Source: Stenotrophomonas mori
Lineage (GTDB): Bacteria > Pseudomonadota > Gammaproteobacteria > Xanthomonadales > Xanthomonadaceae
Length of the DNA stretch: 64,000 bases
Reading direction: 5' to 3'
Assembly (NCBI RefSeq): GCF_023556335.1
Contig: NZ_JAIKTS010000001.1
Span: forward strand, 992,001-1,056,000
Shown: piece after piece, positions 32,395 to 42,374 of the stretch
Position numbering within the stretch: the stretch's first letter is position 1
How the letters are laid out: each line of letters starts with the position of its first letter
Program-made: the position numbers and the translations under genes
Notes under the pieces: generated by a model
Seen by the model: only the letters and a program-made list of their open reading frames with translations
Told to the model about the DNA's origin: nothing
Database searches by the model: none

Positions 32395-34860
32395 TCAGAA
32401 CCGGTAGGCCAGCTCCATGCCGTAGAAGCGCGGCTCGGTGACACCGGCGGCGGTGGTGCCGACCACCGTGGTGCCGTAGCTGTACAGGCCGGTGACGTAG
32501 CGGTTGTCGAACGCGTTGTTGACGTAGGCCGCCATGCTCCACTGCAGGGACGGCGAGCGCCAGCGCAGGGACAGGTCGGTGCGGTTGCGCTCCTCGCCGA
32601 TGGTGAAGGCCAGGTAGCGTCCGCAGTTGCCCTGGCTGGAGGAGCCCGCGTTGCAGCGGCTGGCGCCGCCATAGGCGTGGCGTGCGGAGAGCGTCAGGTC
32701 GCCGTAGCCGCCCAGCGGCAGCGTGTAGGCCGCTCCGGCGGCGAACGACCAGCTCGCCTCGCCGGTCGGCGCGCCCCGCAGGTCCACGCCCTCCGGAGTG
32801 ACGAACTTCTTGTAGGTCGAGTCGATCCATTCGGTCGCCACATCCACGCTCAGGCGGTCGCTGGCCTGCCAGCGGGCGCTGAAGTCCACTCCCATGGCGC
32901 TCAGGTCGCTGGAACTGACCACGTAGCGCGGCACCTCCGAGGTGGTGTCCAGGCGGATCGCCTGGCGGTTGTCGTACACGTAGTAGAACGCGGAGGCCTC
33001 GTACTGGATGCGCAGGTCGCGCAGGTCGCGCTTGATGCCGGCCTCGACGTTCCACACGCTCTCGTTCTCGAAGCTGGCCCCCGGCGAGAACACGTTGTAG
33101 CCGCCGGCCTTGTAGCCCTTGGCCACCGAGGCGAACAGCATGGTGTCCTCGGAGGGGTGGTAATCGATGACGAAGCGGGGGCTCCAGTCGCTCCAGCGGT
33201 TCTTCGCGCGGCTGGTGACCCCCTTGTTGGCCATCGAGATCGGGTCGCTGAAAGCCAGGTCGAAGCCGGCCAGGAACGCCGCATCGATCGGGATCAGGCC
33301 GTCGCCGTCGGCATCCAGGTGGCACAGCCCCATCGCGTCGCACGGCACCGGCTGCGGCAGCACGCCGTACTGCTCCAGGGCCTGCAGCGCGTCATTGAGC
33401 GCGTCGGCGCGATGCGCGTCGTTGCGCCAGGTGAACTTCTTCCGGTCGCGCGTGTAGCGCAGGCCGAAGGTCAGGTTGAGCTTGTCGGTGGCGTGCCAGA
33501 TCACATCGCCGAACGCCGCGTAGGCGGTGGCATCGACGGTGTTCTCGTACGACTCGCGCCACGGGTTGCCGAACAGCTGCACCGGCAGGCCGTACAGGTC
33601 CGCCGCCCCCTGCAGCAGGCTGAACAGCGGCAGGCCGTACAGCCCCGCCGCGGCGGTGTTGATGCTGTCGCTGGTCAGGTCGACCACGCTGGACTGGCGC
33701 GCCTTCTCCTTGAACCAGCTGGTGCCGGCGACCCAGTCCAGCCGCTCGCTGTTGCCGCTGAACTTGAACTCCTGGTACCAGGTGGTGTTGTCCTCGACGT
33801 TGATCGTGTCCAGGTAGAGGTCGCGGCGGTTGCTGCCGTCCTCCTCGGCACGGTTGTAGGTGTCGAAATCGCGCCAGGCGGTCATCGCGCTCAGGTGCCC
33901 CCAGTCGAACGCATGGTCGAGGATCAGGGTGGCGCCGTCGAAAGTGCGGGTCTCGTTGTTGTCGACGACATCGGTGACCGCGGCGCGGCCGATCGGGTTG
34001 CGGTACTGCGCGGGATCGGCCGGCACCGCCGGCACGCCCGGCGCCGGCGGCAGCGGGACCAGGCCGATGGCCGGGCGCGAGCGCTGGTCCAGGTCCTCGT
34101 GGTCCCAGCTCAGCAGCAGTTGGGTGTTGTCGCCGATGTCCCAGTCCAGGGCCGCGCGCGTGGCCCAGTTCCTGCCGTCGTCCAGCGCCTTGCCGGTGTC
34201 CGCATCGCGCATCCAGCCGTCGCTGCGGCTGTCCAGCGCATTGATGCGCAGGGCCACCGTGTCGCCCACCGGCAGGTTGAGCATGCCGTCCACGTAGCGT
34301 TTGCCGTGATTGCCGACGCGCACGCGCGCACGGCCTTCCCACGCGCTTGTCGGCCGCTTGGTCACGATCGAGACCGCCCCGGCGGCGGTGTTGCGCCCGA
34401 ACAGGGTCCCCTGCGGGCCCTTCAGCACCTCGATGCGTTCGACATCCAGGAACGGCAGGAGGGTGCCGCCGCCGCGGCCGGCATAGACGCCGTCCACGTA
34501 CACGCCCACGGTCGGATCGGTCCCGATGCCGAAATCGCCGGTACTGAGCCCGCGCAGCTTGAAGCCGGCCTGGGTCGGCTGGTTGTCGTCGATGGAGAGC
34601 CCGGGAACGAAGACATCCAGGTCCCCCAGGGTCTCGGCCATGGTCTGCTCGATGACCTCCTCGCCGACCACCTGCAGTGCGATCGGCACGTCCTTGAGCT
34701 CCTGCTCCCGGCTCTGCGCGGTGACCACGATACGGTCCAGCTCCACCGCCTCATGGGCCGCCGGCGAGGGCGCCTGGGCCCGGGCCGACAGCGCGGGCAC
34801 GGCCAGCAGCGATGTCGCCAGGGCGAAACGGACCCCGCGCGCCAGAGAGTTGTACGTCAT
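32395..34860 (-). CDS. TonB-dependent outer-membrane receptor
   Basis: 821-residue receptor. A signal peptide (about 1-34, hydrophobic core FALATSLLAVPALS, cleavage near ARAQA) precedes a TonB-box-like region (ELDRIVVTAQ), a plug domain (DVPIALQVVGEEVIEQ; VYVDGVYAGRG; VEVLKGPQG-like IEVLKGPQGTLFGRN) and a 22-strand barrel ending in ...YGMELAYRF with terminal Phe. It resembles receptors of hydrocarbon- and lignin-using proteobacteria rather than siderophore receptors; the ligand is not readable. A second ATG 18 nt upstream (34878) also has a good ribosome site and adds MGKGNS. It follows the cytochrome gene by 65-83 bp. Confidence 0.9.
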   Translation of the reverse strand: MTYNSLARGVRFALATSLLAVPALSARAQAPSPAAHEAVELDRIVVTAQSREQELKDVPIALQVVGEEVIEQTMAETLGDLDVFVPGLSIDDNQPTQAGFKLRGLSTGDFGIGTDPTVGVYVDGVYAGRGGGTLLPFLDVERIEVLKGPQGTLFGRNTAAGAVSIVTKRPTSAWEGRARVRVGNHGKRYVDGMLNLPVGDTVALRINALDSRSDGWMRDADTGKALDDGRNWATRAALDWDIGDNTQLLLSWDHEDLDQRSRPAIGLVPLPPAPGVPAVPADPAQYRNPIGRAAVTDVVDNNETRTFDGATLILDHAFDWGHLSAMTAWRDFDTYNRAEEDGSNRRDLYLDTINVEDNTTWYQEFKFSGNSERLDWVAGTSWFKEKARQSSVVDLTSDSINTAAAGLYGLPLFSLLQGAADLYGLPVQLFGNPWRESYENTVDATAYAAFGDVIWHATDKLNLTFGLRYTRDRKKFTWRNDAHRADALNDALQALEQYGVLPQPVPCDAMGLCHLDADGDGLIPIDAAFLAGFDLAFSDPISMANKGVTSRAKNRWSDWSPRFVIDYHPSEDTMLFASVAKGYKAGGYNVFSPGASFENESVWNVEAGIKRDLRDLRIQYEASAFYYVYDNRQAIRLDTTSEVPRYVVSSSDLSAMGVDFSARWQASDRLSVDVATEWIDSTYKKFVTPEGVDLRGAPTGEASWSFAAGAAYTLPLGGYGDLTLSARHAYGGASRCNAGSSSQGNCGRYLAFTIGEERNRTDLSLRWRSPSLQWSMAAYVNNAFDNRYVTGLYSYGTTVVGTTAAGVTEPRFYGMELAYRF

Positions 34861-34943
34861 CGAGTTCCCCTTTCCCATGGCATTCCCCTTCTGCAGTGAT
34901 ATGGCGTGGCGCTGTCCGCGGGCGGTGCGGCGCCGGCTCTGCG

Positions 34944-36074
34944 CTACGTGCCGCACTCCTCCGCGTCCATGGCCGCGATCCACTCGCGGATCAGCGCCAC
35001 GCCCTCTTCGTGGACCAGGCTGCGGCCGAGCTCGGGCATCATCACGCCCGGGTCGTCGCTTTCCATGCGGTAGGTCAGGATCGATTCGTCCGGTGCCCCG
35101 GGCACGATGTCGTGCGGCCGGTTGCCGGTGCCCTGGCCGGCGGCGATGGGCAGCTTGCAGCGCCCCAGCCGCAGCGGGTCGCGGGTGCCCGCGTCCAGCC
35201 ACATGCCCGACGTGCGGGCTGCGCCCTTCTCGCTGTGGCAATGGCCGCAGTTGATGTCCAGGTACGCGCGGGCGCGCGCGTCCAGCGGCTCGGCCGGGTC
35301 CTTCCAGTCGGCGTTCCTGGGCAGTTCGCCCTGCGGCACGCCGGTCAGGTAGCCGATCTCCTGCCAGTGCCGCAGCTGGTTGGCGGCACCGTCGGCATGG
35401 GCGAACACATGGTTCAGGTGCCGCGCCTTGGGGCCGATCGGGAACACCTTGCGCGAGGTCAGGTCGGTGCTGTGGCAGCCGGCGCACTGGTTCTCGTCCG
35501 GGACCATGTACTCCAGCGCCTGCTGGCCGCCATCGGCACGGGACAGGGTCATCGCCACCAGGTCGCCGGTACGCGCCAGCCGCGCCTCGGTCTGCTCGGC
35601 ATTCCATACGTACGGCAACGCGACCCAGCCCGCCGCCCGGTGCACCAGCAGGCGGGTCTCCACCAGCCGGGTCCGCGCCAGCGTCAGGCCGCCATCGGCG
35701 TCCGGGCCGTCGTCGTCGCTGCGCTGCACCGTGCCGCCCGGCCCCCGCGGGTAATAGAAGGTCTTGCTGAGGATGGTGCCGACCGGGAAGTCCAGCGTGC
35801 CATCGGGCTGGTAGCGGGCGGCCTCGTCCTCCGGCATCCACACCGTGCGCAGCTTGTGCGAGTAGTCGGTGAACAAGGCCGTGTCCAGGTCGTAGGGCTC
35901 GACCCGCGCATTGAGCCGCAGCCGCCCTTCGGCGAGGTAGACCACGTTCCAGTCGGAGAGCCGCTCCGGCATGCCTTCGGCGAAGAACCGCACCGGCTGC
36001 GGTGCCTGCCGGCCGCCACAGGCGGCCAGCAGCAGCACGACGGCCAGCCACGGCGCATGCCGGAACAGGGTCAT
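34944..36074 (-). CDS. Diheme c-type cytochrome lipoprotein (SO_2930/HNE_0200 family)
   Basis: 376-residue exported lipoprotein. The lipobox is LLLAAC (Cys19). Two heme c sites are visible: CAGCH (197-201) and CGHCH (276-280). The N-terminal half (LSDWNVVYLAEGRL; ALFTDYSHKLRTVWMPE) is typical of the uncharacterised SO_2930 family, which as I recall occurs in a gene pair with a beta-helix lipoprotein. Function is unknown; two hemes suggest periplasmic electron transfer. It starts 11 nt after the beta-helix gene, so the two are translated from one message. Confidence 0.87.
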   Translation of the reverse strand: MTLFRHAPWLAVVLLLAACGGRQAPQPVRFFAEGMPERLSDWNVVYLAEGRLRLNARVEPYDLDTALFTDYSHKLRTVWMPEDEAARYQPDGTLDFPVGTILSKTFYYPRGPGGTVQRSDDDGPDADGGLTLARTRLVETRLLVHRAAGWVALPYVWNAEQTEARLARTGDLVAMTLSRADGGQQALEYMVPDENQCAGCHSTDLTSRKVFPIGPKARHLNHVFAHADGAANQLRHWQEIGYLTGVPQGELPRNADWKDPAEPLDARARAYLDINCGHCHSEKGAARTSGMWLDAGTRDPLRLGRCKLPIAAGQGTGNRPHDIVPGAPDESILTYRMESDDPGVMMPELGRSLVHEEGVALIREWIAAMDAEECGT

Positions 36075-36085
36075 GCGGCCCACCC

Positions 36086-37306
36086 TCAACCGCGCTTCAG
36101 GTCGACGGCCGGCAGCGACGGCAGCGTGCAGTCGTAGGGCGCGGTGTCCTTGCTGGGGTTCTTGTAGCCCCCGGGGCCGTCGGCATTGAGTACGCCGGAC
36201 ACGTCGCGCAGGCAGATCTGCGGGCCTTCCGCGCGCTGCGGGTTGACGTAGCCGTCGAACAGCACGTCCGGGAAATGGCCGCGCAGGCCATACATGGCCA
36301 CCTTGAGCGCCTTGAAGTCCATCCGGTCGGGCGCGTCGCCACCGCCGGACAGGCGGTTGCCGTGCACGTGGATGCGCTCCGGATACGGGTCGAACTCGCC
36401 GGATGCCTTGTCGTCCTTGTAGCCGGTGGAATACACGCTGGAGACGATGATGTTGGCGGTGCGGTGGTCGGCGATGTCGTTGTCGAAGATCTCGATGTTG
36501 TCGTTGGAGTTGATCACCACGCCGCTGCCGGCCGGCACGCTGGCCACCGGCGTTCCCTTGGCGCCAAAATTGTCGTGGTTGTTCGCCGTCACCCGGTTCT
36601 TGAACACCCGGATCGCGTCGCCCTGCTGGGTCAGCGCGGGCATGTTGAACACCAGGATGCCGCCGGTGTTGCCAGTGGCCACGTTGTCGTACACGTCGGC
36701 GTTGACCGTGTTCTCGATCTCGATGCCGGCCACGTTGCGCTCGGCGCGGTTGTTGCGCACCACCACCTCGCGCGACTGCCCCACGTAGATGCCCGCGTCG
36801 GACGCGCCGATCGCCACCGAGTCCTCGATCAGCACGTTCCGGCACAGCACCGGGTACAGGCCATAGCCGCCGTTGCTGGTCTTGGGCCCCCCGGTCCATT
36901 CCACGCGCACGCCGCGGACGGTGACGTTCTCGCACTGGCTGATCTTGAAGCCGTCGCCCTTGCTGTCCTCGATCGCCAGGTTCTCCAGGGTGAAGCCGTC
37001 GGCATTCACCAGCAATCCCTCGGCACCGACCTTCTGGCCCTTGAAGCTGAGTACCGACTTGTCCATGCCCTGGCCACGCAGGGTGACGCCGTCCACCCGC
37101 AGGCTCAGGCTGCGGTCGAAATGGAAGACCCCTTCGGGCACTTCGATGACGTCGCCGGGCTTGGCATCGAGCAACTGCGTCTGCAGGGTCCGGGCGAATC
37201 CATCGCCGCCCCCCGCCGGCGCCTGGGCATCGGCCGCCTGCTTCTGGCAACCGGCCGCCAGGAGCGCCAGGACGCCGAACGTACCTCCGACAATGCTGCT
37301 GCGCAT
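36086..37306 (-). CDS. Parallel beta-helix repeat lipoprotein (SO_2929-type)
   Basis: 406-residue lipoprotein with lipobox LAAGC (Cys20). The body is right-handed beta-helix repeat: successive turns such as [79 protein letters not shown] and [17 protein letters not shown]. This repeat type occurs in NosD-like and carbohydrate-active proteins; no catalytic residues are evident. It is probably the first gene of the operon, with GGGGAAGGGG just before the ATG. It faces the AraC gene across 120 bp. Confidence 0.85.
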   Translation of the reverse strand: MRSSIVGGTFGVLALLAAGCQKQAADAQAPAGGGDGFARTLQTQLLDAKPGDVIEVPEGVFHFDRSLSLRVDGVTLRGQGMDKSVLSFKGQKVGAEGLLVNADGFTLENLAIEDSKGDGFKISQCENVTVRGVRVEWTGGPKTSNGGYGLYPVLCRNVLIEDSVAIGASDAGIYVGQSREVVVRNNRAERNVAGIEIENTVNADVYDNVATGNTGGILVFNMPALTQQGDAIRVFKNRVTANNHDNFGAKGTPVASVPAGSGVVINSNDNIEIFDNDIADHRTANIIVSSVYSTGYKDDKASGEFDPYPERIHVHGNRLSGGGDAPDRMDFKALKVAMYGLRGHFPDVLFDGYVNPQRAEGPQICLRDVSGVLNADGPGGYKNPSKDTAPYDCTLPSLPAVDLKRG

Positions 37307-37426
37307 GATCCCCTTCCCCCGTGTGCTCGCATGGTAGGACCCCAGTCTGGTCCGCCCGGGACCCTTGTGCGAAGGGCAGAAACGGCATACTACGGGGGGC
37401 AGAACGGACAAGAGGGAGGATTTGGG
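37307..37426. promoter_or_regulatory. Divergent promoter region between beta-helix operon and AraC gene
   Basis: 120 bp shared by two outward-facing genes. It contains an imperfect inverted repeat GGACC-N7-GGTCC (37337-37353), centred on CCAG-T-CTGG, a candidate AraC-family site. A CATACT at 37386-37391 could be a -10 for the regulator gene, but no good -35 is spaced 17 bp away. Placement of promoters is therefore uncertain. Confidence 0.4.
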
Positions 37427-38464
37427 ATGCGTCCTACCACCGCCGTCGGCGATCGCCTGTCCGTCGCCGACCGACCCACCAACGTCCTGTGCGGGCTGAT
37501 GCAGCTGGCCGCCGAGCACGGCGTGGACGGCAGTACCTGGCTGGCGGGAACCCCGCTGGCGCCCGAGGACATCAGCAATCCGCAGACCCGCATTTCCTAC
37601 CGGCAGGCCAGCACCGTGGTCCGCCGCGCACTGCATGCGCTGCCCATCGAGGGCCTCGGGCTGGCCCTGGGCGAACGGCAGAACCTGGGCAACTTCGGCC
37701 TGCTCGGGCTGGCCATGAAGACCGCACCGGACTTCGGCGAGGCGGTGCGCATCGGCATCGCCTACCAGCGCAACAGCGGTGCGCTGATGGACCTTGCCCT
37801 GGCCGACCAGGAAGACGGTTGCGTGGCAGCCATCGCCAGCGCCCCGGAGGAGGCCAGCGACCTGCTGCCGTTCCTGTGCGAGGAGCTGTTCTCCAGCGTG
37901 ATGAAACTGGTGCGCGAGCTGATCGGCACCGATTTCCGCCCGCTGCGCCTGGACCTGGGGTACCCGGCGCCCGGCTATGCCCAGCGTTACCGCGACCTGT
38001 TCGGTTGCCAGGTGCGCTTCGACCAGCCCCGGCATGCGATGGTGATCGAACGGCGCTGGCTGGCGCTGCCGTTCGCCAGCTACAACCCGCTGACCTCCAA
38101 CCAGGTCATGACCCTGTGCCGCATGCAGCTGGACGCCCAGCGGCCACGGGGGGAAACCACCGCGGCGCTGGAGAGCCAGCTGCGGCCGCGCCTGCGCGAG
38201 AACCCGCAGATGGCGGAGATGGCCGCCATCCTGCACTTGAGCGAACGCACCCTGCGCCGGCAGCTGGCCGAGGAAGGCACCTCGTTCAGCGCGGTCCACG
38301 ACCATGTCCGCACCCAGCACGCCATGGAGCTGCTGCGCGACCCGTCGCTGACGATCCTGGCGATCGGCGGGCACCTGGGCTTCAACGACGCGCGCGAGTT
38401 CCGGCGCGCGTTCAAGCGCTGGACGGGACAGGCACCCAGCCAGGTGCGGCGCGCCGGCGGCTGA
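37427..38464 (+). CDS. AraC family regulator with Arabinose_bd-type sensor domain
   Basis: 345-residue regulator. The N-terminal 200 residues match the arabinose-operon-type sensor domain of OruR/ArgR-like AraC members (LGLALGERQNLGNFGLLGLAMKTAP; LFGCQVRFDQPRHAMVI). The C-terminal pair of helix-turn-helices includes EMAAILHLSERTLRRQLAEEGTSF and LAIGGHLGFNDAREFRRAFKRWTG. GGGAGGA at 37414-37420 supports the ATG at 37427. Regulators of this type often control uptake or use of lipids, hydrocarbons or amino-acid derivatives. Divergent placement suggests it controls the beta-helix operon. Confidence 0.9.
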   Translation: MRPTTAVGDRLSVADRPTNVLCGLMQLAAEHGVDGSTWLAGTPLAPEDISNPQTRISYRQASTVVRRALHALPIEGLGLALGERQNLGNFGLLGLAMKTAPDFGEAVRIGIAYQRNSGALMDLALADQEDGCVAAIASAPEEASDLLPFLCEELFSSVMKLVRELIGTDFRPLRLDLGYPAPGYAQRYRDLFGCQVRFDQPRHAMVIERRWLALPFASYNPLTSNQVMTLCRMQLDAQRPRGETTAALESQLRPRLRENPQMAEMAAILHLSERTLRRQLAEEGTSFSAVHDHVRTQHAMELLRDPSLTILAIGGHLGFNDAREFRRAFKRWTGQAPSQVRRAGG

Positions 38465-38539
38465 GGCCGCGCTCCACCCGGCGGAGAACGCCGCGTCCTG
38501 CAAGGCCCCGTTCTACCCGGCCGTGCGGGGCGGGACGGA

Positions 38540-38567
38540 AAAACGCCGCGCATCACTGCGCGGCGTT
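38540..38567 (-). terminator. Rho-independent terminator of pgi
   Basis: A perfect 11-bp stem (38542-38552 with 38557-38567) and TCAC loop. On the minus strand a T5 run follows, extending from the stem. It lies about 50 bp after the pgi stop. Confidence 0.88.
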
Positions 38568-38616
38568 CCGTGGGGCCGTTCTTTTCGCGTCGACGCGCTG
38601 CGCCGGACGGCGCGGC

Positions 38617-40131
38617 TCAGCCGCGCAGTCGCGCCAGCAGCTCGCGCGTCACCGGATCGGCGACGTCCACCGTCTGCCCCTGCAACGCCGGCAGCAGCTG
38701 GTTGGCCAGCTGCTTGCCCAGCTCCACGCCGAACTGGTCGAAGGCATTGATCCCCCACACCAGCGACTGCACGTAGACCGCATGCTCGTACATCGCGATC
38801 AGCGCGCCCAGCGCCTGCGGGGTCAGGGCGTCGAGCAGGATCAGGGTGCTCGGCCGCCCGCCCGGGTAGCGCCGGTGCGGGTCCTGGCTGTCCTGGCCGT
38901 TGGCCAGCGCCTCGGTCTGCGCCAGCAGGTTGGCCAGCAGCGCCTGGTGGTTGAGCACATGGGGATGGTCGCTGCGCACGCAGCCGATGAAGTCGGCCGG
39001 CACGATGCTGGTGCCCTGGTGCAGCGCCTGGAAAAAACTGTGCTGGACGTCGGTACCCGCCCCGCCCCACCACACCGGCACGGTGTCGGCCTGGACCGGG
39101 CTGCCATCCACCTGGACACGCTTGCCCAGGCTTTCCATCACCAGTTGCTGCAGGTAGGCCGGCAGCAGCGCCAGGCGCTGGTCGTAGGTCATCACCGCGT
39201 GGGTGGTGAAGCCGAGCACGTTGCGGTTCCAGATGTCGGTCAGCGCGTGCAGCACCGGCAGGTTGCGCTCCAGCGGCGCGCTCGCCGCATGCGCGTCCAT
39301 GTCCGCCGCGCCGGCGAGCAGCTGGGCGAAGCGCTCGCTGCCGATCGCCAGGGCGATCGGGAACCCGACCGCCGACCACAGCGAATAGCGCCCGCCGACC
39401 CAGTCCCACATCGGCAGCACCCGCTCGGCGGCGATGTCGAAGGCCTTCGCGGCGCGCTCCGGGTTGGCGCTGACCGCGTACAACCGCTCACTGCCGCCCA
39501 GCCAGTCGCGCAGGATCGCGCCGTTGAGCAGCGTTTCCTGGGTGCCGAAGGTCTTGGAGATGAGGATGCCGGCGGTGGTCGCCGGATCCAGCGAGGCCAG
39601 CGTGCGCTGCATCGCCGCGCCGTCGACGTTGGACACGAAGTGCACCCGGAAGCGCGCCCCGCTGGCCGGACGCAGCGCATCGGCCACCAGCCGCGGGCCG
39701 AGGTCGGAACCGCCGATGCCGACACTGACGATGTCGGTGACGGAGCCGGCCTCCAGCGACCGCACCAGGGCGTCCATGCGCTCGAGCACGGCGACCGCCT
39801 CGGCGCGCGCGGCCTTCGCCGCCGGTGCATCGCTGGCCTCCCCGCGCAGCGCGCTGTGCAGCACCGCACGGTCCTCGGTGACGTTGATGCGCTCGCCCCC
39901 GAACAGCCGCGCGAAGCCGCCGGCGACATCGCGCTCGGCCGCCAGCGCCAGCAGCGCCTGCAGCGCGGCGCGGTCGTATTTCTGCCGCGCGAAATTGACA
40001 TACAACGGACCGACCCTGAGCCCCAGGGTCGCAACCCGGTCCGGCTCGGCGGCCAACAGCGAGGGAATGTCGGTGCCCTGCAGACGCTGGGCGTGGACGT
40101 GCAATGCGGTCAATCCGTTGTTCTTGGTCAT
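38617..40131 (-). CDS. pgi: Glucose-6-phosphate isomerase
   Basis: 504-residue isomerase interconverting glucose-6-phosphate and fructose-6-phosphate. Signature regions are [15 protein letters not shown], the catalytic segment [22 protein letters not shown] (shown here only by its [10 protein letters not shown] core) and the C-terminal [16 protein letters not shown] with the conserved Lys. Start ATG overlaps the panD stop by four bases (ATGA), so panD and pgi are translated together. The same panD-pgi order occurs in Pseudomonas. Confidence 0.96.
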   Translation of the reverse strand: MTKNNGLTALHVHAQRLQGTDIPSLLAAEPDRVATLGLRVGPLYVNFARQKYDRAALQALLALAAERDVAGGFARLFGGERINVTEDRAVLHSALRGEASDAPAAKAARAEAVAVLERMDALVRSLEAGSVTDIVSVGIGGSDLGPRLVADALRPASGARFRVHFVSNVDGAAMQRTLASLDPATTAGILISKTFGTQETLLNGAILRDWLGGSERLYAVSANPERAAKAFDIAAERVLPMWDWVGGRYSLWSAVGFPIALAIGSERFAQLLAGAADMDAHAASAPLERNLPVLHALTDIWNRNVLGFTTHAVMTYDQRLALLPAYLQQLVMESLGKRVQVDGSPVQADTVPVWWGGAGTDVQHSFFQALHQGTSIVPADFIGCVRSDHPHVLNHQALLANLLAQTEALANGQDSQDPHRRYPGGRPSTLILLDALTPQALGALIAMYEHAVYVQSLVWGINAFDQFGVELGKQLANQLLPALQGQTVDVADPVTRELLARLRG

Positions 40132-40508
40132 GCGGCCTGTGTGGGAATGGAGTGGTTGGTGTGGGTGATGCGGTTGTCGCCGTCGACATAGACCAGCGTG
40201 GGCTTGAAGGCGTCGGCCTCGGCCTCGCTCATGCTGGCGAAGGCGGCCACGATGATGAGGTCACCGACCTGCACGTGGCGGGCGGCGCCGCCGTTGAGCG
40301 AGATCACGCCACTGCCGGCCTCGGCGCGGATGGCGTAGGTCGAGAAGCGCGCGCCGTTGGTCACGTCCCAGATGTGCACCTGCTCGAACTCGCGGATGCC
40401 GGTCGCATCGAGCAGGTCGCCGTCGATGGCGATGGAACCCTCGTAGTTCAGTTCCGAATGGGTGACGGTGGCGCGGTGGATCTTGGTCTTGAGCAGGGAA
40501 AGGTGCAT
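40128..40508 (-). CDS. panD: Aspartate 1-decarboxylase
   Basis: 126-residue precursor of the pyruvoyl enzyme that makes beta-alanine for pantothenate. The self-cleavage site Gly24-Ser25 is in NYEGSIAID; Ser25 becomes the pyruvoyl group. [12 protein letters not shown] and the NGAAAR-like segment [12 protein letters not shown] are family features. In gammaproteobacteria the maturation may need PanM, which is not in this window. It overlaps pgi. Confidence 0.97.
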   Translation of the reverse strand: MHLSLLKTKIHRATVTHSELNYEGSIAIDGDLLDATGIREFEQVHIWDVTNGARFSTYAIRAEAGSGVISLNGGAARHVQVGDLIIVAAFASMSEAEADAFKPTLVYVDGDNRITHTNHSIPTQAA

Positions 40509-40610
40509 GGCGTTGCCGGGAACACAGCGGGAAAGGCGGCCAGTCTAGCATCGGCGAAGCGCCTTGCCCGCACTGCAACATGGGCGCCCGCGCCCCGCTC
40601 GCCAGACACG

Positions 40611-40635
40611 AAAATGGCGCCACGAGGGCGCCATT
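40611..40635 (-). terminator. Rho-independent terminator after panC
   Basis: A 9-bp stem (AATGGCGCC at 40613-40621 with 40627-40635) and 5-nt loop, followed on the minus strand by TTTT. It separates the panB-panC message from panD-pgi, which must then have its own promoter. Confidence 0.75.
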
Positions 40636-40689
40636 CCAGGACCTTGCAGCACCGCATCTGGGACAGCGGAAGTCCCGGACCGTGCCTGT

Positions 40690-41532
40690 TCAGAACTCGA
40701 CGTTGTCGATCAGCCGGGTCGTACCCAGCGTCGCCGCCACCAGGGCCACGCGGGGGCCTCCATCCTCCGCGCGCGGCTCGCTGAGGTCCGGCCGCCGCAC
40801 CACCGCATAGTCGACCTGGAACCCGGCCGCCTGCAGCTGCGCCACGCCCGTGGCCTCGACCTGGTCGCGCGGCGCGCCGGCCAGGCTGGCATCGCGCATC
40901 GCCTGCAGCACCCGGTGGATGGTCGCCGCCTGCGGCCGGGTCTCGGCGGTCAGGTACTGGTTGCGCGAACTCATCGCCAGGCCATCGTCCTCGCGCACGA
41001 TGGCGCCGCCGACGATCTCGATCGGAAACGCCAGGTCGGCCACCATCTGCTGGATCACCGCCAGTTGCTGGTAGTCCTTGCGTCCGAACGCGGCCATGTC
41101 CGGCTGCACCTGGTTGAACAGCCGCGAGACCACCGTGCACACCCCGTCGAAGTGGCCCGGCCGGTGCGCGCCCTCCAGCAGCGCGCTCACGCCCGGCACA
41201 TGCACCTTGGCCGCCAGTTCGACGCCGAACGGATACATCGATTCGACCGTGGGCAGCCACAGCACGTCGCAGCCGGCCCGCTCCAGCCCGCTGGTGTCGG
41301 CCTCGGGAGTCCGCGGGTACCGGGTGAAGTCCTCGTTGGGACCGAACTGGGTCGGGTTCACGAACACGCTGGACACCACCCGGTCGGCCTGCCGGCAGGC
41401 AAGCTCCACCAGCGAGTAGTGACCGGCATGCAGGTTGCCCATGGTCGGCACGAAGCCCACCCGCAGCCCGTCGCGCTTCCAGCCATTGACGATGGCGCGC
41501 AGGCCGGAAAGATCGGTGACGGTCTGGATCAT
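40690..41532 (-). CDS. panC: Pantothenate synthetase
   Basis: 280-residue ligase joining pantoate and beta-alanine with ATP. The HIGH-type motif is in [15 protein letters not shown]; a KMSKS-like loop is [10 protein letters not shown]. Its ATG overlaps the panB stop (ATGA), coupling the two steps. Confidence 0.97.
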   Translation of the reverse strand: MIQTVTDLSGLRAIVNGWKRDGLRVGFVPTMGNLHAGHYSLVELACRQADRVVSSVFVNPTQFGPNEDFTRYPRTPEADTSGLERAGCDVLWLPTVESMYPFGVELAAKVHVPGVSALLEGAHRPGHFDGVCTVVSRLFNQVQPDMAAFGRKDYQQLAVIQQMVADLAFPIEIVGGAIVREDDGLAMSSRNQYLTAETRPQAATIHRVLQAMRDASLAGAPRDQVEATGVAQLQAAGFQVDYAVVRRPDLSEPRAEDGGPRVALVAATLGTTRLIDNVEF

Positions 41533-42344
41533 GAGGCGTACGCATGCTCCGCGTCGGGGAAGGTGCCGGCACGCACCGCGTCGGCATAGGCGCGGACAGC
41601 ACCGGCCACCGAGCCGCCCTCGGCCAGGAAGTCCTTGACGAACTTGGGACGGCGGTGGCCGCTGTCCAGGCCCAGGAAATCGTGCATCACCAGCACCTGG
41701 CCGTCGCAGCCGGCGCCGGCGCCGATGCCGATGGTCGGGATCGGCAGCTCGGCGGTGATCTGCGCGGCCAGCGGCGACGGCAGGCACTCCAGCACCAGCA
41801 GCGAGGCACCGGCCTCGACCACCGCACGGGCCTCGGCACGCAGCCGGTCCCCGGCCTCGCCCCGCCCCTGCACCTTGTAGCCACCGAAGCGCAGCACCGA
41901 CTGCGGCGTCAGCCCCAGGTGCGAACACACCGGGATCTCGCGCTCGACCAGGTAGCGGATCACGTCCAGCTTGAACCCCGCGCCTTCGATCTTGACCATC
42001 TCCGCGCCCGCCCGCAGCAGCTGCAGCGAGGCCTCCAGCGCACGCTCGGGCGTGGCGTCGGCACCGAACGGCAGGTCCGCCACCAGCAGCGCGCGCTGCA
42101 GCACCCGGGCCACCGTGGTGGTGTGGTAGACGATGTCGGCCACGGTGACCGGCAGGGTCGAATCGTGGCCCTGGACCACCATGCCCAGCGAATCGCCGAT
42201 CAGGATCAGGTCGACGCCGTTGGCGTCGAACGTGCGGGCGAACCCCGCGTCATAGGCGGTCAACATCACCAGCTTGCGGCCGTCGCGCTTGGCCTCGGCC
42301 AGGGTCGGGACGGTCCAGGGCTTGCTGTCTGCGTGCGTGCTCAT
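41529..42344 (-). CDS. panB: 3-methyl-2-oxobutanoate hydroxymethyltransferase
   Basis: 271-residue enzyme making ketopantoate from alpha-ketoisovalerate and methylene-THF. Conserved segments are [34 protein letters not shown], and [19 protein letters not shown]. It follows folK by 30 bp and overlaps panC. Confidence 0.97.
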   Translation of the reverse strand: MSTHADSKPWTVPTLAEAKRDGRKLVMLTAYDAGFARTFDANGVDLILIGDSLGMVVQGHDSTLPVTVADIVYHTTTVARVLQRALLVADLPFGADATPERALEASLQLLRAGAEMVKIEGAGFKLDVIRYLVEREIPVCSHLGLTPQSVLRFGGYKVQGRGEAGDRLRAEARAVVEAGASLLVLECLPSPLAAQITAELPIPTIGIGAGAGCDGQVLVMHDFLGLDSGHRRPKFVKDFLAEGGSVAGAVRAYADAVRAGTFPDAEHAYAS

Positions 42345-42374
42345 GGGCGATAACGGTCGGAGATGAGCCGCCCA

